Source: Lentisphaerae bacterium WC36 (GTDB lineage Bacteria > Verrucomicrobiota > Lentisphaeria > Victivallales > SZUA-371). Taken from it: a stretch of 64,000 nucleotides of DNA. The translations under genes and the position numbers were made by a program. Under the pieces are notes generated by a model. That model did not search any database. It was not told the DNA's origin and saw only the letters and a program-made list of their open reading frames with translations. This document shows positions 45,570-54,336 of this stretch, piece by piece (within the stretch, counting starts at the first letter, position 1; the number at the start of each line of letters is the position of its first letter). The DNA is taken from the NCBI GenBank assembly GCA_020683205.1, contig CP085689.1:1984001-2048000 (forward strand). Reading direction: 5' to 3'.

Positions 45570-46919
45570 TTAAAACGGCTCTTCATTTCCATAAAAAGCC
45601 TTCAAACCAGCATATACTGCCTCTCCTCGTAAAACATCCTCCAAGCGCAATAATCGATTATACTTACTTAAATTTTCACCATGAGCAGGAGCGCCGTTAA
45701 TCATTTTCATACAATTATTACCAACAGCTAAATCAGCAAGAAAATCATCACTTGTTTCACCAATACGGTGTGATAAATATACTGCAATCTCGTGACGTTG
45801 TAAAAATTCAATAACCTCAACAATATTTGTAACTGTCCCCAAGAGAGAAGGAGAAATAACTACCCCGTTTGATAGATTATTTTTGCTTCCAAATTTATTA
45901 TCAACAATATGTTCTTTAATCAAGTCAAAATTTGAAGCAAAGACATCATCAGCAAGAACCTCAAATTCATCTGGCATTTTAGAGTAAAATAATTTTAAAC
46001 TTTCAAAGTCTTCATTATGAAAAAGATTACTAATTGTGGCAATAGGGAATGTTTTCCGCAGTTTATTATAATAATTCATCATTGATTTTGTTGACAAGCA
46101 ATTTTCGGAGCTTACTACATTATTAAAGCTATAACAGTCTAATTTCTTATCATAGAGAAAATCACCATCACTATTTAAGAATAACTTAACTTCATCATCA
46201 GGTTTTAAACCTACAAGCTCAATTGCCGCCATTAATATTTCAAAAGCAAAATAGTTATTTTGCTGTTTTACTAAGTTTAGCAAATACCCCCCTGTTGGGC
46301 TTGTTCCACAATAAAAATGCTGTTTCCTTAAAAAAACTCCGAGCGCCTGATAGATTTCACTACACCACATTAAAGACTCACGATAACTTTCTGCTCCAAC
46401 AGGAATAACTGATAAATCTTTAAAATCAAACCCATGCTCTAAACTCTTTTCATTATAAGTTCCCCCACTAATCATACTAGCTATTGGGTTTGGTATAACC
46501 ATTGGTTTATTTCCAGCTATATATTCGCAAGTTTCAACATTTAAATTGAGTGCTGCCGCTTTGCAAGCTGCCACACTAATCCCATAAATTGTTGTCAACC
46601 CAAAACGATTCAAATTGGAAGTTCCATCAGCCTCTAAAAGAGCTTCATCAAGAGCTTTCTGGTCAATAACATCCATTCCAACAATAACTTCACTTAATTC
46701 ATTAGCAATATGCCCCACAGCTCTCATAATACCCTGCCCTAAAAAACGTTCATCGTCAGAGTCACGAAGCTCAACATTGTTTTGGTGACTTCTCGCATAG
46801 CCATTTGGAACAATAGTACGAACAACAATTCCATTATCAGTACTTAATTCAATTTCTAAAGCGGGGATACCTCTAGAGTCTAAAACTTCGCTGCCTTTTA
46901 AGTGCGTTATTTTCGTCAT
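45570..46919 (-). CDS. enolase-family protein lacking most catalytic residues (pseudoenzyme candidate)
   Basis: The 449-residue protein keeps the enolase scaffold end to end: EVLDSRGIPALEIEL (11-25), NVELRDSD, a DGTSNLNRFGL segment (98-108), VLADDVFASN (321-330), YLSHRIGETSDDFLADLAVG (381-400) and SKYNRLLRLED (418-428). By hand alignment the active site is gone. The mobile-loop SGAST is NGYAR (39-43), His159 is Tyr155, Glu168 is Asp168, Glu211 is Thr209, metal ligands Asp246 and Glu295 are Asn249 and Ser297, Lys345 is Ser356 and Lys396 is Ile407. Only the Asp320 and His373 equivalents remain (residues 324-325 and 384). It should not bind catalytic Mg2+ or make phosphoenolpyruvate. It may bind RNA or protein, or have a new function. 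It lies downstream of folK; the ATG at 46919 is preferred, with AAAGGAG upstream. Confidence 0.85.
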   Translation of the reverse strand: MTKITHLKGSEVLDSRGIPALEIELSTDNGIVVRTIVPNGYARSHQNNVELRDSDDERFLGQGIMRAVGHIANELSEVIVGMDVIDQKALDEALLEADGTSNLNRFGLTTIYGISVAACKAAALNLNVETCEYIAGNKPMVIPNPIASMISGGTYNEKSLEHGFDFKDLSVIPVGAESYRESLMWCSEIYQALGVFLRKQHFYCGTSPTGGYLLNLVKQQNNYFAFEILMAAIELVGLKPDDEVKLFLNSDGDFLYDKKLDCYSFNNVVSSENCLSTKSMMNYYNKLRKTFPIATISNLFHNEDFESLKLFYSKMPDEFEVLADDVFASNFDLIKEHIVDNKFGSKNNLSNGVVISPSLLGTVTNIVEVIEFLQRHEIAVYLSHRIGETSDDFLADLAVGNNCMKMINGAPAHGENLSKYNRLLRLEDVLRGEAVYAGLKAFYGNEEPF

Positions 46920-47016
46920 TGCTGTAACCAACTCCTTTAGCTATCATTTTTAAGTTAATAAAAGTTAGTATACATTTTAATATGTCAAGTGTCAAAAATC
47001 AACAATTTTATGATTT

Positions 47017-47529
47017 TTATTTTTTTAGTTCAGCTAAATATTCTTTGACAGTATAATTTGAATGCGGAATCTTCCAATTACCAGCAATTTCAGACAATGG
47101 CTCCAATACAAATAAACGATTAAACAATTCACAATGAGGCACTACTATCTGATCGCCTTTAGCAGTCATTATATCGTAAGATTTCTCACCAAAAATTAAG
47201 ATATCCAAATCAATAGTACGGGAAACCCAACGTTCGTGAATGCGTGGTCGCCCTAACTTTTCCTCAATGTTTTTACATAACTCAAAAAGCTCATCAAGCG
47301 ATTTTTTCCATATACCAACAATTGCTCCATTTAAAAAATTTGGAATACCTTCAGGACAACCCACCGGCTCAGTTTCAATCAAATTTGAAATTTTTAAGTT
47401 CTCAAAACCATTTTGAACTAAAAGATCACACGCTTTTTTTATTGTGCTTCTAACATCATTAAGATTACCGCCAACTCCTAAGGCAACATTAATAATGTTT
47501 ATATTGTTATTTTTATCTATTTTTTCCAT
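47017..47529 (-). CDS. folK: 2-amino-4-hydroxy-6-hydroxymethyldihydropteridine diphosphokinase
   Basis: The 170-residue protein matches HPPK: VALGVGGNLNDVRSTI (ATP/pterin loop), LIETEPVGCPEGIPNFLNGAI, LGRPRIHERWVSRTIDLDILIF (about 95-115, containing the paired Asp metal ligands) and VVPHCELFNRLFVLEPLSEI. It transfers pyrophosphate from ATP to the pterin in folate synthesis. The usual ALGSNLGD start is ALGVGGNL here, a mild change. It is divergent from fmt and upstream of the enolase-like gene by 97 bases. Confidence 0.94.
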   Translation of the reverse strand: MEKIDKNNNINIINVALGVGGNLNDVRSTIKKACDLLVQNGFENLKISNLIETEPVGCPEGIPNFLNGAIVGIWKKSLDELFELCKNIEEKLGRPRIHERWVSRTIDLDILIFGEKSYDIMTAKGDQIVVPHCELFNRLFVLEPLSEIAGNWKIPHSNYTVKEYLAELKK

Positions 47530-47715
47530 TTTATGAAGAGTTTCCCTAAAAAAGAAGTTATTGTTTTTGCATTTATTATTAAATTCTTGTATAGTTATAA
47601 TAAGTTTGATTATACAAAATTACAATTAGAGCTAATTTTAAAGGTAAAATTTTTTTATAAAAGTACTTTTATTATTCAGTTCATTAACAATAATAAAGAA
47701 AATAAAGACAAAACA

Positions 47716-48675
47716 ATGATTAAAGTTTATTTTTTAGGAGCGGGTGAAATTGCCGTTCCAGTTATCGATAAATTAGTAAAAGCAGAAAATATTAATGTAG
47801 TTGGAATCGGCACTCAACTTGACAAGCCTGCGGGACGCAAAAAGGTATTGACTCCAACTCCAATTGGGAAATGGGGCTTGGACAACGATATTGAAGTTGC
47901 TAGAATTAGGTCAGTTAATGACGAAACTTTTATCAAAAAAATCCAAGAGCTAGCTCCAGATGTTATTTTGGTAATATCATTTGGCCAGTTACTTAGAGAG
48001 GAAATTTTAAATTTACCAACTTATGGATGCGTAAATATTCATTCATCTATATTGCCTAAATACCGAGGAGCCTCTCCTATTATTACTGCAATAATAAACC
48101 AAGAAAAAGAAACCGGTGTAACATTTATGCAGATGGCTAAAGGGCTTGATACAGGTGATATTTTTAAGATTTTTAAATATCCTCTAAAGGGAGAGTGTGC
48201 TGAAGTAGTTGAGCATAATTTAGGAGTTTTAGCCGCTGATAATTGCGCAGATGTTTTAGCTGGTATCATCTCTGGAAAATTGAAAAATACCCCTCAAAAT
48301 CACAAAATAGCCACTGAATGTCATAAAATAAGAAAAGCTGAAGGAAAAATTAATTGGCATGAAACGGCGGCAAAAGTAGTGGCAAAAATCAATGGTTTTA
48401 ATCCATGGCCAGGAGCATTTTTTACCATTAAGACTCCAAAGCGTGATATCACGATCAAAATTTTAGAAGCAGAGGTCATTGATAACTTTGAGGGAGTAAA
48501 GCCTGCTGTTGTTTTAGAAGCAAACAAAAATAATTGGATTATTGGCTGTCAAGATAAAGCTATTAAAATTTCTAAAGTTATACCACAGGGAAAAAAAGAG
48601 ATGACTGGAGTTGAATTTTTACGAGGATGCAATTTCATAAAACAAGGAACTATATTGGCTGAGAAAGGCGAATAA
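47716..48675 (+). CDS. fmt: methionyl-tRNA formyltransferase
   Basis: The 319-residue protein starts MIKVYFLGAGEIAVPVIDKL. It has the catalytic segment NIHSSILPKYRGASPI (about 107-122, with the Asn and His) and GLDTGDIF (about 144-151, with the Asp). The C-terminal OB-like tRNA-binding domain begins near residue 210 and is complete. It formylates initiator Met-tRNA with 10-formyl-tetrahydrofolate. A longer frame from 47533 exists, but its first 61 residues are low-complexity and lie in the divergent folK gap. It heads the plus-strand operon fmt, rng, thiS. Confidence 0.95.
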   Translation: MIKVYFLGAGEIAVPVIDKLVKAENINVVGIGTQLDKPAGRKKVLTPTPIGKWGLDNDIEVARIRSVNDETFIKKIQELAPDVILVISFGQLLREEILNLPTYGCVNIHSSILPKYRGASPIITAIINQEKETGVTFMQMAKGLDTGDIFKIFKYPLKGECAEVVEHNLGVLAADNCADVLAGIISGKLKNTPQNHKIATECHKIRKAEGKINWHETAAKVVAKINGFNPWPGAFFTIKTPKRDITIKILEAEVIDNFEGVKPAVVLEANKNNWIIGCQDKAIKISKVIPQGKKEMTGVEFLRGCNFIKQGTILAEKGE

Positions 48676-48693
48676 AATAAGGAAAAATAATTA

Positions 48694-50373
48694 ATGGCAA
48701 ATGCAAAAATGCAGTTCCAAAACAAAAAACAAGTAATTTTAAATTGCGAACAGATGGAAACCAGATTCGCATTAATTAACAATGGTCAGCTAGAAGAATA
48801 CCAAATTGAACGTAACCAAACTGATGAAGTTCAAGCGGGGTCGATTATTATTGGAAAAATTGTTAATTTAGAACCATCTTTACAGGCAGCTTTTGTTGAT
48901 ATTGATGCTGAAAAAAATGCCTTCTTGCACTACTGGGATATGATTCCGGCAAGTTATGAAATGGAAAAAATTAAGCAGAAAAATGCTCAAGATAAAAAAA
49001 TAACAGAAGAAATTAAAGAAAAGAAAAAATCTTCAAGTTTTTCTGACAAGGTGCGTTCTTTATTAAAAACAAAAAGTAATAACAATAACGAAATACGCAA
49101 AAAAATCAATTTTAGACATCGTAAAAAAATTACTACGAAAGACATTCCAGAAATGTTCCCTCCAGGCACCGAAATTTTAGTACAAGTAGTCAAGTCTCCA
49201 ATTGGAACTAAGGGGGCACGAGTAACAACAAACGTTTCATTACCTGGTCGTTACTTGGTATTATTACCATATTCAGACCATGTTTGTATGTCGTCAAAAA
49301 TTGAGAGTAAAAAAGAACGTGATCGTTTAAAAAAGATTATCCATGAATTTGATATTCCTGAGGGAATGGGGTTAATTTGCCGTACTGTTAGTGAAGGAAG
49401 AAAAAAGGTCTTCTTACAGCGTGATTTGGATATTTTATTAAATTATTGGCATGATGTCGAACTAAAATTAGATGATCATCAAGTGCCATGCGTGGTATAT
49501 CAAGCACCAAATTTACTTGAAAAAACCATTCGCGACTTTATGACTGAAGATATTGATGAAATTATTGTTGATGATGTTAAAAGCTATAAATTCTTAAGCG
49601 AAAGCATCAAAAAATTCATAGGTAAAACGCGCAATCAGCAAGTAAAACTATACAATCGTGCTAAGCCAATATTTCAACATTATAAAGTTAAAGATCAAAT
49701 TCTAGGTATTTATCGCCGTAAGGTTAAATTACCAAGTGGTGGATATTTATGTTTTGACGAAACTGAGGCGCTTGTCGCAATTGATGTAAATTCAGGTACA
49801 AACCGTAACCACAAAAATCAACAAAATACTATTTTGACTACCAATTTAGAGGCAGCGCACGAAGTTGCGCGTCAGTTGAGATTGCGTAATGTTGGAGGAT
49901 TAGTTATCATTGATTTTATTGATATGAGAGCAGGCAAAGACCGTGAAACAGTCAATAAAGCAATGCGTAGGCTATTAGGTAATGATAGAGCAAAATCAAA
50001 AATGTTACCAATTTCAAAATTAGGGTTAATGGAAATGACCCGTCAGCGCGAGCATGAAAGCATTAGAGAAATTGTTTTTTCTCCATGTCCATACTGTAAT
50101 GGAACAGGAAAAGTTATGTCTACATATAGCATGAGTGTTGAGATTCAACGCTATCTGCAAACTTTAATGAAAAAAATTGGCAAGCAAAAAGAAGAAATTG
50201 CTCTTAGAGTAATTTTACACCCGGCAGTTTTAACACGATTAAAAAATGAAGATGCATCTTTCATTGAAAATCTCGAAATAGAATATGGCAGTAGTTTGAC
50301 TTTTAGAGCGGATGAATCACTTCATCATGATGCATTTGAAATTGTTGACCCAACAACTGGACTACCACTATAA
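48694..50373 (+). CDS. rng: ribonuclease E/G family endoribonuclease
   Basis: The 559-residue protein begins with the RNase G-type strand QVILNCEQMETRFALINNGQLEEYQIER and an S1 domain (GSIIIGKIVNLEPSLQAAFVDID). A Lys-rich insertion at about residues 88-150 splits the S1 domain, as is common outside Proteobacteria. The catalytic Asp residues lie in VAIDVNSGT (about 365) and VIIDFIDM (about 407), and the Zn-link is CPYCNGTG (about 467). The C-terminus ends shortly after, so it has no degradosome scaffold. It cleaves single-stranded AU-rich RNA in rRNA processing and mRNA decay. It starts 18 bases after the fmt stop, with AAGGAAA upstream. Confidence 0.93.
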   Translation: MANAKMQFQNKKQVILNCEQMETRFALINNGQLEEYQIERNQTDEVQAGSIIIGKIVNLEPSLQAAFVDIDAEKNAFLHYWDMIPASYEMEKIKQKNAQDKKITEEIKEKKKSSSFSDKVRSLLKTKSNNNNEIRKKINFRHRKKITTKDIPEMFPPGTEILVQVVKSPIGTKGARVTTNVSLPGRYLVLLPYSDHVCMSSKIESKKERDRLKKIIHEFDIPEGMGLICRTVSEGRKKVFLQRDLDILLNYWHDVELKLDDHQVPCVVYQAPNLLEKTIRDFMTEDIDEIIVDDVKSYKFLSESIKKFIGKTRNQQVKLYNRAKPIFQHYKVKDQILGIYRRKVKLPSGGYLCFDETEALVAIDVNSGTNRNHKNQQNTILTTNLEAAHEVARQLRLRNVGGLVIIDFIDMRAGKDRETVNKAMRRLLGNDRAKSKMLPISKLGLMEMTRQREHESIREIVFSPCPYCNGTGKVMSTYSMSVEIQRYLQTLMKKIGKQKEEIALRVILHPAVLTRLKNEDASFIENLEIEYGSSLTFRADESLHHDAFEIVDPTTGLPL

Positions 50374-50409
50374 AAAATAACTTTTCAAAGAAGTATATTA
50401 AGGAAATTT

Positions 50410-50622
50410 ATGAAAATTAGAGCAAACAATAAAGATTACCACTATAATAATAGCAATGATGAGCCCAAAACTCTTGCTGAATTTCTACAGAGGAATGGTT
50501 TTGAATGCAACAAAGTTCTAGTTGCACTAAATGACAACATCGTTAAAATTTGTGATCTAGAATCAACTCCAATAAAAGATAATGATGTCCTTGATATCAT
50601 GAATTTTGTTGGTGGTGGTTAA
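50410..50622 (+). CDS. thiS: sulfur carrier protein ThiS
   Basis: The 70-residue protein has the MoaD/ThiS ubiquitin-like pattern, with TLAEFLQRNGFECNKVLVALND in the middle, DNDVLDIMNFVGGG at the end and the essential C-terminal Gly-Gly. ThiG and ThiF add sulfur to that glycine for thiamin thiazole synthesis. No other thi gene is nearby. AGGAAATTT precedes the ATG and it follows rng by 36 bases. Confidence 0.88.
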   Translation: MKIRANNKDYHYNNSNDEPKTLAEFLQRNGFECNKVLVALNDNIVKICDLESTPIKDNDVLDIMNFVGGG

Positions 50623-50748
50623 TAGTTAAAATGCGGTAATTATACAAAATCATTAATAAATAAAGCAAAAACAGAATTTTTTAACAAAATACTTATTTTT
50701 TCTCAAGAGCCCTTATTCATATACAATACCACAAAAAAGGAGTTATTT

Positions 50749-52860
50749 ATGCGTAAAAAACAACTATTATATTTCTATGGTATAACAGCTTTAGCATTGA
50801 CTACAACAAATGCCAACGCAATTGATTTTTTCTCAAAACCTTGGAACCGTGAATTTGATACAACATATTTAGAAAGCTATAGCCCACATAATTGGTCTAA
50901 AACTGCTAAAGATGATTACGGTATTCCTAAAGCAACAAAATTGCTGGAAATCATCAAAGAAAAAAATAATAACGAGCGTTACCCTAAGGCTTTCTTAAAC
51001 AGTGAAATTATTGAAGAAATGCGCAAAAAATATAATAGCGACATCGATTATTATAAATTTATTAAAGCAAATTATGTTGATAAAATTGATTCTTTAGCAA
51101 AAATTAATCGTAAAGACCGTGGCAAATATATTGAATTAATGAATTGTTTTATCAATTTGGGTATAGCTTATTACGTAACTAAAGATGAAAAAATAGCACA
51201 AAAAGCATGGCATATTTTCAAGGAACAAATGTCCAATTATGAAGTTAAAATGAAAGCATTTCATTATGATTTTCATTGCTTCGCAAGTGGTTACGATATG
51301 TTTCAGGGAGCATGGAACCAAGCTCAACGTACTGAAGCGCAAAAATTTCTTTATGATAATTTTTTAACCTTTGCACTTAAAATTTTTGAGGAGCCTCTAA
51401 GCAATAAAGTTTCAAGAGCATTCGTCACAACTGGTCGCTCTAATATTGCAATCCAAGCCTATGGCGGTTTTATTCCAATGGCAATTACCTTATCAAGCGT
51501 TTACCCAAAAGAATCAAGCGATTTACTTTATGAAACATTACATTATTTAGCAATTGCAACTACTGAAATGGCTCCTGATGGAGCTTGGCGCGAAGGACCT
51601 TCGTACTGGGGTTGGACTGCACGTCGAGGTTATATTCCGGCATTTAGTTGCTTAAAAAATGGTTTAGGATCAACTTTTGGTATTGATGAAATGGCTGGAG
51701 TTGATGAGTGTGGTTACTTTAGTTTATACGTTAATAGTGTTATACCAAATAAAAGTTTTCGTTTTGCTGATTCAGGAGAAGACAATCAAATTGGTAAAAA
51801 GGAGTATTTCTTCGCAAATTATTTTAAGGATAAAAAATTAGCAAATGCACTAAAAGCACTTAAAGGTAGCCGATTGAGCCCAATTCCTCAATATTTTGAT
51901 CTACAAAAAAAAGCTAAAAGTGAAATTTCATTACCATTATCGAAAAAATTTGGTCGTATTGAATTAGCTTCATTTAGAAGTTCATGGCTAAACAAAAATG
52001 GTTGGTTTACTGCATTCAAAGGTGGTTTTCCTTCAGAAATCCACGGTAATTTACACACAGGTACATTTGTCATTGATGCACTAGGAGAACGTTGGGTAAC
52101 AACTGGAGGAGGCACAAGTTACGACGCTAAAGATGTATGGAATTATTCACCACTGGGTGGGCGCTGGCGTTATTTCGGAGCTCGTGCAGAATCTAAAAAC
52201 TGCTTAATTGTTAACAACGGAATACCCAAAAATAAAAACCTTTATCCAATGATGGAAAATTATGTTTTACCTGATCAGTACCCTTTTAGCAAATCAGTAA
52301 TTACCGATTTCAAAACTAATGGTTTAGGGAAAAAAGCAGGTGGATATGCAATTTTAGATATGACAGAAGCTTATCGTGATTTTTGCAACAGCGCACGCCG
52401 TGGTGTAAAACTTCATACTAGTGGCAATCGTGTGACAATTCAAGATGAAGTTTTGTTCCGTCATCGTATGTTCTATAATGCTAATTTCTTGATGACTCTT
52501 TATTCAGATACTAAAGTTACCATCAATGAAAATAAATCAAGCGCAATCTTAGAGCGTAATGGCAAAAAAATTCTCGTTTCAATAAATAGTAACATTGAAA
52601 GCGCCATTCTTGAACTTCGTGAGATGAAGCCTCTTGATAATAGCCAAGGTATTATTGCTAATGGTATGGATAAAACCTATAAAAACCTAAAACAACTAGT
52701 GGTTAAAATTGAAAATAAAAATCGTCTTGAGCGTGATTTTTTACGCTTAACTGTGGAATTTGAAGAATACAACGCGAAAAGCAAAGGCGTAACAAATATA
52801 AAAATTCTTAAAGATTGGGAACTAGAAAACAGTTCAATTTTTAATGCAATTGGTTTCTAA
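50749..52860 (+). CDS. secreted heparinase II/III-like polysaccharide lyase
   Basis: The 703-residue protein has a signal peptide (RKKQLLYFYGITALALTTTNANA). It then has an alpha-toroid region with RSNIAIQAYGGFIPMAITLS (about 227) and ATTEMAPDGAWREGPSYWGWTARR (about 270), typical of heparinase II/III-type lyases with their Tyr and Trp residues. The C-terminal beta-domain opens with EIHGNLHTGTFVIDALGERW (about 428), the H-x-x-x-H/D-x-G-x-F segment of the family. Such enzymes cleave uronic-acid-containing polysaccharides such as heparan sulfate or alginate by elimination. The start has AAGGAG eight bases upstream. A strong terminator follows at 52883. Confidence 0.88.
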   Translation: MRKKQLLYFYGITALALTTTNANAIDFFSKPWNREFDTTYLESYSPHNWSKTAKDDYGIPKATKLLEIIKEKNNNERYPKAFLNSEIIEEMRKKYNSDIDYYKFIKANYVDKIDSLAKINRKDRGKYIELMNCFINLGIAYYVTKDEKIAQKAWHIFKEQMSNYEVKMKAFHYDFHCFASGYDMFQGAWNQAQRTEAQKFLYDNFLTFALKIFEEPLSNKVSRAFVTTGRSNIAIQAYGGFIPMAITLSSVYPKESSDLLYETLHYLAIATTEMAPDGAWREGPSYWGWTARRGYIPAFSCLKNGLGSTFGIDEMAGVDECGYFSLYVNSVIPNKSFRFADSGEDNQIGKKEYFFANYFKDKKLANALKALKGSRLSPIPQYFDLQKKAKSEISLPLSKKFGRIELASFRSSWLNKNGWFTAFKGGFPSEIHGNLHTGTFVIDALGERWVTTGGGTSYDAKDVWNYSPLGGRWRYFGARAESKNCLIVNNGIPKNKNLYPMMENYVLPDQYPFSKSVITDFKTNGLGKKAGGYAILDMTEAYRDFCNSARRGVKLHTSGNRVTIQDEVLFRHRMFYNANFLMTLYSDTKVTINENKSSAILERNGKKILVSINSNIESAILELREMKPLDNSQGIIANGMDKTYKNLKQLVVKIENKNRLERDFLRLTVEFEEYNAKSKGVTNIKILKDWELENSSIFNAIGF

Positions 52861-52882
52861 TATTTCAATATTTATTTAAAAC

Positions 52883-52913
52883 AAAAAAGCACTTTAAAAT
52901 AAAGTGCTTTTTT
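52883..52913. terminator. bidirectional intrinsic terminator after the heparinase-like gene
   Basis: A 14-base stem (AAAAAAGCACTTTA at 52883-52896 with TAAAGTGCTTTTTT at 52900-52913) has an AAA loop. A and U tracts are part of both arms, so it can end transcripts from either side. The lipoprotein gene (stop at 53018, minus strand) converges on it. Confidence 0.9.
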
Positions 52914-53017
52914 AATGTTTTTATGACTCAAATAGACAATGTATTCAAGCAATCTTATCGAGTAACTTGTTCTAAAATGGCTATTTAATTTTATATTTAT
53001 AGCTATTTACTAAAATT

Positions 53018-53509
53018 CTATTTATATGCAGGAAAACAAACAAGTTTCCATTCATCATTTATTTTTTTGAATTTTTTGCTACTGATATACTTTGGATCAT
53101 TTTTATCAAGAGGTATATGCATTCCATTGACTGTAAAAATTCCCTTAGGGTCATTTTTCCAAAATTGACAGCGATCTAAAATTATGTTATATTCACCGAA
53201 TTTTTTGTAATGATCAGTAATATGTTTGTTTTCTTTTAAATATTTGTAGGAAGTTTCTGTTGTTAGAGCTTTTAACTTCTCTTCATCACCACTTTTATTA
53301 ACTGCAATAAATTCTTTGTAATAATCCATTGGCAATTTGCCATGCTTATCCTTAACAAGCGTCATTCCTTCTTGTAAACTTTCAGCTCTAACTTTCCATG
53401 GATTTCCTTCACTAACACGTGGAAGAGGTTTTTCCTCTGAACAGCCCGTTAAAACACTAGCTGCAACTAAACCAAAAACAGTTAATCCTAATGATATATT
53501 TTTTTTCAT
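53018..53509 (-). CDS. lipoprotein of unknown function
   Basis: The 163-residue protein has a lipoprotein signal (KKNISLGLTVFGLVAASVLTGC) with the lipobox L-T-G-C and Ser after the Cys. The mature part is a small soluble domain with KKFGEYNIILDRCQFWKNDPKG in the middle and INDEWKLVCFPAYK at the end. The N-terminal half (about 45-100) is helical and the rest beta-like, similar in build to DUF4878-type or NTF2-like lipoproteins. This is only a structural impression. AAAGGA lies 14 bases from the ATG. Function unknown. Confidence 0.8.
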   Translation of the reverse strand: MKKNISLGLTVFGLVAASVLTGCSEEKPLPRVSEGNPWKVRAESLQEGMTLVKDKHGKLPMDYYKEFIAVNKSGDEEKLKALTTETSYKYLKENKHITDHYKKFGEYNIILDRCQFWKNDPKGIFTVNGMHIPLDKNDPKYISSKKFKKINDEWKLVCFPAYK

Positions 53510-53680
53510 TTGCTAAAAAATCCTTTTTAAATTTCGTAATATAATTAATAAAAAAATACTATAAACTATGTAAATTATTATAAATTTTTAAATAGTCAAT
53601 TTATTTTAGTAATATAGTGTATTTTAATTTTTGTATACTAAAAATACTCAGTTGTCTATAAAATACTCGAAATTATTTTT

Positions 53681-54253
53681 TTATTCTTTTAAGTTATCAT
53701 AGTAAGGTTTTAGATTTTTCTGTTTAACTTCTTCGCTTTCAAAAATTTTTTTACCTTCAACTTCAATTACGTAATTCAGAAACTCAATTCGCATCTAATT
53801 AAGCGCTAAATTTCCCTCTCATCAAGCCTCTTTTTTAACTGTTTCTTTAGTAAATATTTCCCCACAATAAACAATACTTATTTCGCTTAATGAGACTTTT
53901 AATGGAAATTTAGTTATGATGTCGCGAATCATATAATAGCAACTATCACCTACTGTTGACGACATTGCTTCTCTATTACAAAAACTAGTGCGTTCATCAT
54001 TTAGTTTTGAAGCTAAAACGTATAATAATTTAGTGTCTTTAACTCTGATAAATTCACCGTATGCCTCACCAAATTTTTTCCAGCTACTTTTATCTCTAGT
54101 AAAATTTTCAATCAGCGCTAAATAATGTTATTTTTCTCTATCATAAATTACTATTTTGTCCTTAACTTCAGAAATATTCTCAATTTTTTGAGGAACATCT
54201 TACGAACATGAACAAACTCCAAACAACAAACCAACCAAAAATAAATAGCGCAT
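53681..54253 (-). pseudogene. lipoprotein pseudogene with five in-frame stop codons and no frameshift
   Basis: An ATG at 54253 with AGGAGGGGGG upstream starts RYLFLVGLLFGVCSCS, a lipoprotein-like signal, followed at once by TAA. The same frame runs for 191 codons to a final TAA at 53681 and reads as protein throughout. Fragments are DVPQKIENISEVKDKIVIYD, HYLALIENFTRDKSSWKKFG, DTKLLYVLASKLNDERTSF and FLNYVIEVEGKKIFESEE. It is broken by TAA after Ser17 and after a later Lys, then TGA TGA, then TAG. No base insertion or deletion is needed, and all three stop codons occur, so codon reassignment cannot explain it. It lies between the lipoprotein and the tandem secreted-protein genes. Confidence 0.75.
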
Positions 54254-54282
54254 AATTCCCCCCTCCTCAACTAAAGTTATTT

Positions 54283-54336
54283 TTAAAAATTAACAAAAGG
54301 AAAAAACTTTAAAAATCCTTTCTCGGAAAAATTCAA
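54283..54336 (-). repeat. 54-base repeat at the 3' end of three tandem paralogues (copies at 54283, 55378, 56057)
   Basis: The last 54 bases of each paralogue (54283-54336, 55378-55431, 56057-56110) are almost the same, differing at a few positions. They encode the shared tail LLNF-S-E/K-KGFLKFFPF-V/I-NF. Conservation at DNA level exceeds that of the rest of the genes, which suggests recent duplication or gene conversion of the tail. Confidence 0.8.

Noticed and set aside
47533-47715. N-terminal extension of fmt by 61 residues
   Set aside because: The extra residues are Phe-, Ile- and Lys-rich without similarity to Fmt, while the ATG at 47716 gives the standard start.
53681-54253. Stop codon reassignment as an explanation for the in-frame stops
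   Set aside because: TAA, TAG and TGA all occur inside the frame, and all other genes use these codons as normal stops.
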